Of a stretch of 64,000 bases of DNA, positions 47,175 through 59,000 are shown piece by piece. The stretch lies in NCBI GenBank assembly GCA_033220425.1, contig CM065652.1, forward strand, positions 1 through 64,000. The letters are read 5' to 3'. The stretch's first letter is position 1, and each line of letters begins with the position of its first letter. Source of the stretch: Lepraria neglecta (taxonomy: Eukaryota > Ascomycota > Lecanoromycetes > Lecanorales > Stereocaulaceae). The position numbers and the translations under genes are program-made. A model generated the notes under the pieces. That model was not told the DNA's origin, did no database searches, and was given only the letters and a program-made list of their open reading frames with translations.

Positions 47175-47517
47175 TCTACGGCGGAAGAAGCCAGGAGATG
47201 TGCGAAGTAGGATTCTGGTGACTAATGTTGAAGTCCTTGTGCAAGAGCTTCATGGTAGAAGTCTGGTAATGAAGATGGGCACGTAGCCTGTTGTTCCTGG
47301 CTCGTGCTTGAAAGCACGCAGAAGACAGACGACTCAGAGGGAGATTCAGGGATACCATATTCGCTTCCCACAGGAATGCAAAGTCTGAAAAGCTGAGTCA
47401 ATGGATCCGATTGACGGATGAAGCTTATTTGCTCGATCTGACTCACGAGAAGAACTCCGTGCCTATCAACCTTTTCTCTTCACTCTTTCCGAGAGATATC
47501 ACAGGTTGAGTGCAACA

Positions 47518-48229
47518 ATGACCACTATGATTGACAAGGACATCGGACTTGGAACCCTTGGGGGCTTGCCCCTCGAGATCCGGTTATCAATCTGGGAAGA
47601 ACTCCTCCACTTGGCCTGCTTGCGCGAGCCCGTCGTTCCTTCCACGCCGTGGCAGTATAGTCCGTAGATATACCCTCACCGGCATCGAATATCTCTAAGC
47701 TAACGTAGCCCCAGGAGCTAGTTATGGAGACTACGGATGCTCGCTCTATGCTTTCAAATGCTATGACCATTTCAGCCGTTGTATCAGCACGATTTTCGAC
47801 CACATCACCGATTTTCACCGCTCCTCCCCTGATGTTAAAGTCGACTATGGACGAACGTTTCTCTCATCGCGCCTCTTTCATTTCACGTGCACCTATCAAC
47901 TGGAGAATTTCCTGGATCAGCTTTCAGAACCAGAAAGAATCTGGCTCCATTACATCTCCATCACCATCTTTACAACTTGCGACTGCTGCTCGTGGAACGA
48001 GACCATCAATGACAACATTTGGACTAAACTATTCGAACGTCTACCTCCAGCTCTAAGACATGTCTCCTTTGAGCTTGGGCGTGGGAAGTTCCAAGGCGAA
48101 GTAATCGCCACTTACAAATCCTATCCACAGAGGTGGGCAAGGGGCGGAAATAGCAAAATAGATGAACGGACGGTTCTACGCAGAGTCGCGCCGGATGTAT
48201 TGGTCAAGAAGGGTTTTCCCGCTGGTTGA
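47518..48229 (+). CDS. F-box/2EXR-like small protein
   Basis: Exon 1 (47518-47654) encodes MTTMIDKDIGLGTLGGLPLE and IRLSIWEELL, the Leu-Pro-x-Glu-Ile-Arg pattern of fungal 2EXR/F-box-like N-termini. Joining at GT (47655) to AG (47720-47721), with a branch-site-like CTAAC about 20 bases before the acceptor, continues in phase with YGDYGCSLYAFKCYDHFSRC and PALRHVSFELGRG to a stop at 48227-48229: 645 bp, 214 residues without internal stops. An adjacent frame stays open to 48359 (ICPGATTRMTDQRYLELSIP), so a second intron or a late frameshift may exist and the true C-terminus is uncertain. Function unknown; relatives are usually poorly characterised. Confidence 0.5.
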
Positions 48230-48359
48230 CGTTCTTAGCAAGATAGTTAAACGAATATGTCCAGGTGCTACGACTAGGATGACGGACCAACGGTACTTGG
48301 AGCTTTCTATACCGGAGCAGGGAGATTTCTGGAGGGCACTTCAGGACTTTGAAGCTTGA

Positions 48360-49343
48360 TCCTTTAGAAGACAGGAGTTTCTAGTCTCATATCCGATATT
48401 CTTGCATCTTCCAATACGTAAAGAAGCTCTGATCATGTGAAATTGATATTCACTGACTAATGATTTGGCCAGATTCTTGACCCATCAGTTTCTCTTGCAG
48501 CTCGGTTTAAGCCGTTGACGGAGCTACAAATGACATCCTTTGAGCTTCACAAAAGTGTACACTTGACATGAGTTCTAGCTTACTACCCCTCGAAGTGTCA
48601 ATTTGAGACTCTAGGATTTTCTTTGTTTGACTAACGTTGGTTTCCTATCCTTCCAAAGGGGACTGCTACATGGACTGCCTCGAGTCATTTCGCCTTCGGC
48701 AACACAACGTCGCAAGATTTTGGCCAAAGTCTCCTGCACAATCACATCATGTAGGATCAAAATTGATCAATCATGAGACGCTAGAGTTCACTCCTCAATC
48801 ACCATGACTGGGTACTGGACGTCTCGAAGGGTAATGCGCCAGGATTCGTATCAAGATCATGCTCCGCTAGAGTGAAACGATTGCCATACTTGGCTTCAGA
48901 AAAGCCCAGATTGATTTGAAAATAGGACTTTTTGCTCGAATTCCGACTCGGAAGTTGATCCACAAATGTCGAAATTTCACCATGCACTCCGGATCTTGCT
49001 TAACAGATTCGAAGAATTGCAAAAGTTGGGCCAAGGTGGACTGCAGAACGGGACTGCCCTGATCCAAGTCACACTCTTGCTGCGTACTTATGCTTTCGGG
49101 GTGTGTTGAGATTTGTTGTCATTTTTTTGGCTTTTACTTTGCTCATGATATGGCCAGACAAATGGTCGTGTTTTAGTTGCTCAAATGTCCAAACGCACGA
49201 AGATTCCACACTATGCTGTGTATGCCATCAGCTCCCGATATTCCCCTTCCACAAATATGCACCCTCCATCACATGTCCATCACATGTCCATCACATATCC
49301 ATCGACAGCCACAGGCTATGAACTCTCGTCCAAGGCCTTGCTT
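48360..49343. other. Spacer
   Basis: About 980 bp; only short frames without motifs. Near 49260-49300 a 12-bp word (CATGTCCATCAC) repeats about three times. Confidence 0.4.
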
Positions 49344-50092
49344 CTATTGCCGTCTCTTCAATTCCGTGCCATTCGCCATTCCATAAAGCCATTTCAGTGC
49401 CACAGTATTCGCAGTCATGGTCACGGCACTCAATATGAACAGCCCTATCCTGCCGTACAGCCCAAACATGCCAAAGATGGGATACGGGTAGAACCCATTG
49501 TGCTCAAAACACTTTTGTACCCAAGGCCAGTACAACACCGCGAACGCACTGCTCAGCCCCATTGCTTGCGTCACTGTTACTCTCCACGGCGGACTCAACA
49601 ACAAGAAATCCACCACCAGCAGCACCTGAGGTATAGCATGAAAGCTCAAGTCCGCGAACAGCGGCAGTTGTGCCCAGTCCGGTATCACCAAGTCCTTATC
49701 AATGACCCTCAAGCTCCAGTAGAGCATGCCAACCAGCACTTCGAGAGGCGTCGAACATATTGACAGCGCATTCTTTATGTGAAACAGACGTGTAGAGGAT
49801 GTAAGATCAGCCAAGGCGCCGGCTGTGAAGGAAAGGGTAGCGATGGTAAGGCCGATGATGGTGAGGTATTGAAAATGCCAGCCATAGGAGTCATTGATGG
49901 GTGTAGGATTGTCGACGAGCCAGATGTAGGAGAAGGTGAAGGAGGAGAGGCCGAGGAACTGGGATCATTTGTCAGCGTTACTGTTTCGGAAATGGGAGTC
50001 GGGTGTTTGCATGCGTGGATGAGAGCAGAGAAGCCATAGAGGGATGGGGATGAAAGTCTCTGGAGAGCATGTTTCCTAGGGCTTTCTGCCAT
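49344..50092 (-). CDS. FAR-17a/AIG1-like integral membrane protein
   Basis: Exon 1 (50092-50015) encodes MAESPRKHALQRLSSPSLYG and FSALIH; exon 2 (49958-49344) continues FLGLSSFTFSYIWLVDNPTP, INDSYGWHFQYLTIIGLTIA, and so on to TELKRRQ. Total 230 residues, usual for the family, with about six hydrophobic spans. The intron of 56 bp starts with GC rather than GT (GCATGC) and ends CCCAG, with CTGAC as a branch site; the resulting junction agrees with remembered relatives, and no GT in this region gives a workable intron. Animal members (AIG1, ADTRP) are threonine hydrolases for FAHFA lipids; the fungal role is unknown. The gene looks intact and lies in the gene-rich part of the window. Confidence 0.85.
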
Positions 50093-50197
50093 GTTGTTAT
50101 TGTTAAGATGTCATTCTTGGCTCCTGGTGTGGCGCTCGTATTGTCATGTCTTGGCGATCTAATCTAATCTCGCCCGTTGAATTTCGGGGCTGGCGGT

Positions 50198-51567
50198 CTC
50201 GTCAAGAACAAAAAAAAATTCACCGGAAGGGTCCCGGAACGCTAGCTCCGGAGTCGCCCGGAGATACCATTAATTAGGCGCTAATTACGCTATTTACATG
50301 ATTTACCAGCCTGTACGCGCCCCCTTGCCCTCTATACAGTCGCGCAGTCTCTGGAGCATACTATGGACCTGCTCATCAATATTTGAGATAGTAACCTTCT
50401 CCCAGCCCTCCAATAGCAGCTCCATTAGAGACTGCTCGTTGAAATGGGGGCGTTTCTGGACGTATGCTTTAGGCGCCTGCCAGCAAGTCTCTATGGGGGC
50501 AAAATCGGGTGACCCAGCGCAGTTGAAGTACGTCTCCAGGCCATAATCCTTCTTCCAGCGCGCTACGGGGTTGTTTTTCTTAGCAGTAGGGCCCCCACCG
50601 TGCCCCGAATCACCGTCCTCTTCTAGTACAAACTTGTCCCCCCGGCGGATCCGTTTTTTAACTTTGGGCTCCAGAATTTGGTTAATATAGACCTTATGGC
50701 TCATCTTTCCGTTGCTATTCGTAGGGACCTTATAGAATATAAGTTTTGACTTGAAATTCCACCCAATTGCCGCCCATGCATGTACTCGTCGGCGCTCTTT
50801 TGGGGGGAAGGGTCCCGGTGTTGGATATTATCCCGGCAATATCGCATAGGTGTCCCCCTCTTTCGCGCTATGCATAGGTGCCCTTCGGGGCCATAACCGG
50901 CGTATACTTCGTCGCTAAAGCGTATATTTTCCCAGTCCTCCGGCTTAGGGTATTTGGCGTACATATCCTCCACCCACTTCTCGCTGTTTTTGCATCAGAC
51001 GCTCCGGGAGGTGCTCTTTCAGCGCCGAAAGGTACTTGCTACAGGTCAGGGCATCGCGCATAGTCCGCTAAAGGGTCTTCCCGGAGACCTCGACGTCCAT
51101 AGCCCAAGATATAGCGTCCCAGGGCATCCCTTTAGCCTCCATTTCAAGCCTATTTTCTTCTAATAAGTGGTCCGTCTCCCGGACGTCAGCGCCGGTAAGC
51201 TTAAGGGGTCGACCCCGGGTCTTATTGTAGCCCTCTCGGTGTTGTTTAGTCCGTGAGGGTACGCCCTCGTTGACGATACTACGCCCGGGGCGCTCCTCAA
51301 TACCGAAGAATGTAAACATTTCGCGGTCTGAATAGGTGATGCCTTTGGCGGTAAGGTACTCGTGTACGCGCTGGACTCTAGCCCTTTTGGGGGTGTCGTA
51401 GATGGTGTTATGGGGCTTCTTTTGGCGATACTTTCGGGGCTGCTTTCGGGTGACTCTGCCCCTTTATGTGGTGGTTGAATGGGGTTGGATAATTTAGGGG
51501 CTCGCTTAGGGGGCTCGTTTATGGGGGCCGCCCGGAAAAACATGAACTTTTTTTTGTTCTTGACGAG
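50198..51567 (-). mobile_element. Degraded Tc1/mariner-like DNA transposon
   Basis: Terminal inverted repeats of 25 bp (50198-50222 and 51543-51567) begin CTCGTCAAGAACAAAAAAAA and differ by one base. Between them the minus strand carries pieces of an IS630/Tc1-type transposase: a helix-turn-helix-like WDAISWAMDVEVSGKTL near 51090, first catalytic Asp in NIRFSDEVYAGYGPEG near 50910, second in VLEEDGDSGHG near 50620 and the Glu in SPDFAPIETCWQAPKAYVQ near 50510. The pieces are in different frames, so the transposase is broken. GCGGT flanks both ends as a direct repeat (50193-50197, 51568-51572), instead of the TA expected for this superfamily. Length 1.37 kb is close to a full element. Confidence 0.8.
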
Positions 51568-52065
51568 GCGGTCTGGAGTCGGTCGCACGACCCTCCGTGG
51601 TAGTAGCTTCTTCCCACGCTGTCTCCTGTCTTTACGAAGTTCCTGCAAGCCATTGGGACCGTCCAATTGACAGCTTGGCACCTGGTATAATTAGGAAAAG
51701 ACCGTTTGAGTTTACTCTTTTGCGCAACATTCTTCGAGGCTTCTAGACCGTCCACTAATGCAGCCTGGCACACTCTTATCACTGGCACTGTCGCCTCGAC
51801 TTTCCACCCCACGAACGCCTCTGCCATCTCGAGCTGTGTTTTCTCCAATACAAGTTCTTCTGCCTGAGTTGAAGGAAACCGAGACGGTCAAGCACTTTCG
51901 CGCCCTCTTTCCCATCGTCACCCTCGGAACGATGAAGTCTACCCCGCAGGGACGATGAGTGGAAAGTGAAGAGACCAATTGGACAACCCCGAGCGCGCTA
52001 CTAGACGCCCCCACCTTTGACTGTGAACGAGCTACGTCTCAAGCTACATCGAGGTTTCCAACGCC
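51568..52065. promoter_or_regulatory. Upstream region of the Zn2Cys6 gene
   Basis: About 500 bp between the transposon and the start codon at 52066. Overlapping short frames on both strands show no family. It should hold the promoter and 5' leader. Confidence 0.4.
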
Positions 52066-54637
52066 ATGCCCCGACCAAAGAAACCCGGAGGTGCCGAGCC
52101 AAAGAAGCGCAGTCGCAACGGATGCTGGTAACAATCCGATGACCTTGACCGTAGCCTAGGCTGACTGAGGTGAATAGGCCATGCAAGACCAGAAAGATAA
52201 AATGCGGAGAAGAAAGACCTAAATGTCAGAACTGCGAACGCCAAGGAGAGACGTGCGATTACAGCATACGACTCAACTGGGAGGGTCGGTCGAAGAGGAA
52301 GTCGAGTAACGAGACACAAGCTCCAGTCAACCTCTCCAGTCCGCCCCTCAAACGAGAAAGCTCGGGCTCAGCAGTCTCAGATGGTGGATCTACAATCAGA
52401 GGGCACAGCCCGAATCCAATGGCCAGCTTCATGGATGAATTGACACAATACGGCCGTCCCAATTCTGCCGGCTTCTACCCGTCTCAGACTTCACCATTCA
52501 GAGACCACATATCGACCGCGCAACTCTCGCGTATCCGAGACCAAGCCACTGGACCATACCCATCTCCAGACTCCAGCATGGAAAGCCCTCCTCTGATCAA
52601 CGCTACAACACAAATGGCATACGGCGGCCATCAACACTCCCTATCCAACCCCGAAATGCCTCCTCCATTCCAGAGCCCGCAATTCTCAATTCAAAACCAG
52701 AACAATATACGCGGGACACCATCGCCAGCATTTGGGGATAACAGAGCAAAGAAGATGCGGCTCAGTCCTTCTATGGACAAGCCAGACTTCTACTCCAGAC
52801 CTCAAGGTTTCAGTCCCAACCAATTCGCTACTGCCAACCAAAATATGGGCCCTTTGATCTCTCCGCCCGCCTTGCGATACCAATCCACCAGTCCTTCAAA
52901 CGCGAGCGTGCGGGTCCCGCCTACACCGGCAGCTTCATCCATAGCATCCGAGGACGTACATCAATCAATGTCTGGACCTTCACCTCAACCAGGACCATCT
53001 CCACAGCCTCCACCACAAGAATCTTCAGACTTCCGCCGCTTGTCAGTCAAGTCCCTCCTCTCCGAAGATTCACCAGCCGATTCTGGCAGCAGCAGTGATG
53101 GTGTCTTTCCAGGGAAGCTTAACACCTCAAGCTTCGACAGCTCTCAAAAAACGACTTACGGAATTGACAGGGGCTTTCCAGACCTCGACACGCCCAGGAA
53201 CAATGATCTGATTGCGCTGAACGGCATGACACCAAACATGGGGTCAGCACATCTGGAGACAGATAATGACAACAGTGATTATGGATTCTCGGGATATGGC
53301 TTCGGTCTGAACAGCACGGATGGCTTTCAGGAAGGCGCGGCTTATTACAACAAACCTGTCACCGTCGAAATTTCCAGATCATTCGAGCCATTACCCGACA
53401 TGCTTCGAGACAATCCAATGAATCTCCTCTACTTTCACCATTTTGTGAACCACACAGCAAGAATGCTAGTTCCCCATGATTGCTCGGAAAATCCTTTCAA
53501 GAGCATTCTACCACAAAGTGAGTACATCCGCAGTAGGCATGTCCAGCCCTTAGCTAACTTTAGTGCGTAGTGGCTGTCCGGAATACCAACCTACTGCACC
53601 TCCTACTAGCATATTCGGCTAGCCATCGCTCAAAAGTGCTGAAGCATCCTGAGCCAGCCAACCGAATTGCAATCTGGGTCCAGGATGTCTTTCCCGCACT
53701 GCGCCAGGCTCTCGTTGACACAAACACTCAAATTTCCAACAGCAACCTCGCCACTGCCATTATGCTAGCCTCACTACAGATACTCAACCCTAACACATTC
53801 GCACACTCCGTACCATGGCAAACGCATCTGCAGATAGCCCGGACAATGATATTGAATCGGGGCGGTGCAGTCGCTGTGCGTCGAAAAGACAAAGCATTCT
53901 TCTTCCTCATACGATGGTTCGCCTATCTCGATGTCCTTGGCAGTCTCAGTGGCGGCAAATACGATCAGCCTCTCTTCGGCGGAAATTACTGGGTACTGGA
54001 TACATCTCCCAGCGAGCAAGACTTCCAAATAGACTGTCTCCTCGGCTTCACTAGTCGCCTCGTCACTATACTCGCCAAGATTGCTACGCTAGCTAAAAAA
54101 TGCGACGGCGAACGCATAGACTCCAACGGCAACATTCGACCAGACTGGTATCCCTCACCGGAAGATGTGGAGGCGGCAGAGACGCTGAAAGCTGGCTTGG
54201 TGGAGGCGAGAAAATTCCGCTACCAAGGATGTCCGCACCGACGAACCAGCACTCAGATTGAAGATAACTCATACGCGGTCGAACTCGTCACAACAAACGA
54301 AGCATTCCACCACGCAGGTCTGATCCATGTCAACCGACGCATCCTAGGCAGACCATCTGATGATATGGAGGTGCAGTTCGCCATTCGGGAAATCGTGCTA
54401 GGCTTGCACAAAGTCCGCAAAGGAGGTACTGCTGAAGGATGCTTGTTGTTTCCAATGTTCACGGCTGGGTGCGATGCGAAGATTCGGGCTGACAGGGACA
54501 TTATCATGGAGAGGATTACGAGAATGGAGGGTCTGGGAATGAGCAATATCAAGAAAGCGAGGACGCTTATGGAGAAGGTTTGGGAGACTGGGAGGCCGTG
54601 GGAGAGTTTGGTGACTGGGGATTCATTCTTTGGATGA
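52066..54637 (+). CDS. Zn(II)2Cys6 transcription factor with fungal_trans_2-like domain
   Basis: Three exons: 52066-52127, 52178-53517 and 53571-54637 (introns 50 and 53 bp), 822 residues. The first intron splits the DNA-binding domain; after joining, the binuclear cluster reads NGCWPCKTRKIKCGEERPKC then QNCERQGETC, all six Cys present with normal spacing. A long Ser/Pro/Gln-rich disordered segment follows (residues about 60-400). The C-terminal half, from FEPLPDMLRDNPMNLLYFHH onward with HLLLAYSASHRSKVL and the acidic helices after it, resembles the fungal_trans_2 regulatory domain. It should act in the nucleus; targets are unknown. The basic N-terminus MPRPKKPGGAEPKKRSR may serve as nuclear signal. 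No breaks were seen. Confidence 0.92.
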
Positions 54638-56016
54638 GCATGGGAGATGCGTTCTTTCTGTGAACTTACATTGAGGATCCGGTAGATATGGTGGCAAAAT
54701 TCTTGACGATCTGATGACTTATGCAGCAGGATGGTTTAGCATGGCGTTGATGTGACTCGTTGATACGTGACAGATACCCAACTACATACCGAGCCATAGA
54801 CAAAGGCAAAATAGAAGTCAATGATGATGATGCTATGAATGCGATCTATGTTGAAATCGCAAATGCTCTTTGTTGTGCTTTGCTTCTTTTGTTGCTCTCG
54901 CTATCAGAATGACCAAAATTATGTTCTGCATCTCAATCGATCCCCTACTTGACTTGCAGGTGATAAAGAAGGCTAGAACGGCGCTCTTAGCAAGCTGGCA
55001 GCTGGGACAAATGAACGACATCGGAGCTGATGATAGACTGTTTCTGCATGAAACGAAGCTGAGCACATGAACTTCGAAGCCAAGGCGAGCATTGGACTTG
55101 CTAGATTCGTGTCTAGATTCCGGCTTTTTATGGCAACCGGCGAGGATGCCCAACGGCTAGACATTCGAAAAGCTCGATTCGGTTAGCTTCATCGCGAGGC
55201 GATGCTTTTGTTTTGTGTGACATGAAAAATCTCTATCAACACAACAACTCCGCTACCCTCCTCTTACAACCCACATCTCCCATCCACCAACTCTTTCTCA
55301 CGCCATCATTTTACTGTCCCAGCATCTTCATCCTATTGTACTCAATGCATCTTCACGAATGACCACAAGTTCCCTTCGACAGCAATACGCCATAAGACAC
55401 GGTAAGTTGAAGCTGTTCGTCATACCTACGCAGTTCGTCAGTATACATTATGGATACTATATCGCGTTCTCTTCAGCGGACCGTAGCAGTTCTTCCTTTA
55501 CCACCTTTCTGTAACGCCAGGTTTCTCCTACTAGAAGAACGTAAATTCTGAACTCGAAGCGATAGCTGGACCCGTACCTTGTTCGAGAACATCAATGGAA
55601 TACATGAGATATAGTTCCCGCAAGTCGCGCAGTCACTGACCTATCTGACGAGCAGGTTATGGAGGAAGCTCGCGGGATTGGCTGAGCCTCTAGCGTCCTT
55701 CAACCCCGTGGCAAAAACGCCAAGGCCTGCGAGGCGTGCCAGCTTCGTTGAGCATAGCCTTCTACACCATCAACCTGATTATGACCTGTCCACCATATTT
55801 TAACTCAAATTCCTCCATGCATTTCGAAAGGTCAGGTTTTGATTTGCAAGGTCAAAGATGATCGCCGCCTCATCCCACTTTTCTCTCTATCAAGGCTCCA
55901 TATACTGTTAGACGACGCCTAGTAGGGATTCGCAAGCTTGAGAAGCTGCACGATCGATCACAACCTTATCATCAGCGCTGCAATTCACGAGGACATATTG
56001 AAAAACCTGATAAGGT
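54638..56016. other. Intergenic region upstream of the intact NLR
   Basis: 1.38 kb without recognisable genes; short frames on both strands near 54830-55160 show no motif. CT-rich stretches around 55250-55330 resemble fungal promoter sequence. Confidence 0.45.
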
Positions 56017-59000
56017 ATGCGTCGTCAGGACTACACGGTAGGATGGATCTGTGCGGTGCAGACGGAGTATGTGGCCGCCTGTGAGCTGCTAGATGAGGAG
56101 CACCCGTCACTACCGACCGATTCCCCTCACGACGACAACGCCTACACCCTCGGTCGCATTGGCGATCACCATATCCTCATCGCATGCCTTCCGAAAGGGA
56201 GGTACGGCATCGCCTCCGCCGCCAGTGTGGCCAAAGACATGCTGCGTAGCTTCGAGTCCATCCGGATCGGATTGATGGTCGGCATCGGAGGGGGGGCGCC
56301 TAGCGACAAGCATGATATCAGACTCGGTGACATCGTGGTCGGCTGTCCCATGCACAGAAAAGGTGGTGTGGTTCCCTACAACTTTGGCAAAGCGATCCAA
56401 GACCAGGAATTCGAGCGAACCGGGTCGTTGAACTCGCCGCCGACGGAACTGTTGACGGCGTTGACTAAGCTGAGCGTAAATCACGAGAGGAAGGGCAGCC
56501 ATATCGCTGAGTCGGTTCGAACGATGATCACCAAAAATCCAAGATTGCGAGGGAGCTACCAACATCCGGGCGCAGAGTATGACAGGTTATACGAGTCAAG
56601 CTATACTCACCGTGGCGGTGATCACAGGTGCGAGATCGGTTGTGATAGTACATCTCCGCCGCTCCTCCAACGATCACGGCGAGATCTTGACCCGGACGAA
56701 CCGGTGGTATACTACGGCCTTATTGCATCAGCGGACCAACTGATGAAAGACGCAATTGCTCGGGATCGGCTGATTAAAGAGCATGATATCCTATGCTTTG
56801 AGATGGAAGCGGCAGGGCTCATGAATGATTTCCCATGCGTTGTGATTCGAGGCATTTGCGATTACTCGGATTCACATAAAAACGATAGGTGGCAAGGGTA
56901 CGCGGCGGTCACGGCGGCGTCGTATACCAAGGAACTTCTGTGCATTATTCCAGGACATCAGATCGCCCGCACACAAAAGGCGACTGCAGAAATGGGTGAG
57001 TAGCCTGTAGACATTTACTACATTGGCCCCTGGAAGGAGCAGGTCTGGAAGTTGATATCACTTCTTTACTATGAGGGAAAGAGCTCGATGGGAATTGCGA
57101 AACTGTTTTCTTATTAGTCTATAAGTAAATGCTAGATCACAGAATTATATAGCGCTGACCTTCCCCATGATGATTTTAGTCAAACCTCTCTTCTCCGTAC
57201 CATATGAAAGAGATAACAACTTCGTTGACCGAAAAGATATCTTCGTTCAGATCGAGGAGCAGCTTCACATACATCACCGCGCTTCGTTATGTGGAATTGG
57301 AGGAGTTGGGTATACTTTCTCCCTCACAGACTCTCACATATGCTGACAACAGTGGCAGGAAATCTCAGATCGCCATCGAGTACGCTTACCGGTTTCAGCA
57401 GTCTCGACCGCAGGGTCATGTCTTCTGGGTGTACGCAGCCAGTTCTAGTACATTCCTGCAAGCCTGTCACGATATTGCACGTAGCCTGAGACTTCCTAGG
57501 TGTGACGACCCAAAGACCGATCCATGTGAACTAGTCTCCAAATGGCTCAAGGAGGAGGACCGTAGTTGGCTTATGATTTTGGATAATGCCAACAATGAAG
57601 AGTTCTTTTTCCCTTCAACTAAGCCCGATACACTACCTGCTACTGTTATACAAACTCAAAGACCTCTGATATACTATCTTCCAAGCATTTTGGATTCTCA
57701 GAAATCATTACTCGTTACGACAAGAAGCAGATTGCTAGGTCAGGATCTTGCCCACGGAGAATGTGTTGAGACGCCGCCATTTTCATCTCAAGAGGCGAAA
57801 AAATTATTAACGTCGAAACTGAAAGGAGCGGGGGGCTCCTTCGACGTGTCCAGTACAGGAAGGCTACTGGATATCTTGGGATATATTCCGCTAGCCATCA
57901 CGCAGGCTGCTGCCTTTATAAAGCGCAATCGAATGACCGTCCAAGGCTATCTGGCAGCCGTTGAAAAGGACAAGCAGCACATGACGGATTATCTAACCCA
58001 GGAGCTTCAAGATCCTCGAAGGCCGCGTGGTTTCCCCGACTCCGTTTTCCGAACATGGAACTTATCCTTTGATCAGATTCTGACGCAAGAGCCCCAGACG
58101 GCGAAGTTGCTATCACTCATAGCGATGCTTGATCCACAACGGATCCCAGAGAAGCTGTTACGACAGTCTGTTGAGAGAGACGTGGATTTCAGAATGGCCA
58201 TCGGTACGCTTAATGGATTCGCTTTGATCACTTCACAGATTGGAGGAGAGATATACGCGATACACCCACTCGTGCAAGCGTCTGTACACTACTGGCTCGA
58301 GCAGAGGAGCGAGAAAGCCGGCTACGAGAGCCAAGCTTTGCAGTTGTTAGCAAAAGAGTTCCCGAACGGTGAGCATGAGCACAAAGAGACGTGTGAATCA
58401 ATGTTGGCCCATGCTCAAGCGGTGTTATGCTATAACTGTGTATCAGAAGATGATCTGGGACACCGCGCCGCTCTCCTCACCAACGTGGGAAGGTTTAAAC
58501 AGCGGCAAGGCAGATATGCCTCTGCGTATGAGGAAGTCTTTAAAGCATATAAGATCAATGGAGAACGGTTAGGGGAAGTTGCCACTACCACATTAAATAG
58601 TCTGTATTTGCTTGCATGGGTGCTTCAGGAACAGGGGAAATATGAGGCGTCTGAGGGGATGAACCGACGAGCGCTGGAAGGGTATGAGAAGGTGCTAGGA
58701 GTCGAGCATCCATATATACTGCCCAGTGTCAATAATCTAGCATTTGTCCTTTATTGCCAGGGGAAGTATAAGACGTCCGAGGAGATGAACCGGCGAGCGC
58801 TGGAAGGGTATGAGAAAGTGCTGGGAGTCGAGCATCCCGACACATTATCTAGCGTCGATAATCTGGCATTGGTGCTTCGAGGTCAGGGGAAGTACGGGGC
58901 GGCCGAAGAGATGAGCCGACGAGCGCTGGAAGGAAGAGAGAAGGTGCTGGGAGTCGAGCATCCCCGCACATTAATCAGTGTTAGTAATCTAGCACTCGTG

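Noticed and set aside
52686-54552. Minus-strand frames opposite the Zn2Cys6 gene
   Set aside because: Shadows; the plus-strand gene has a full zinc cluster and spliceable exons.
56110-56565. 151-codon minus-strand frame opposite the PNP domain
   Set aside because: Antisense of a well-conserved enzyme-like domain; no motif of its own.
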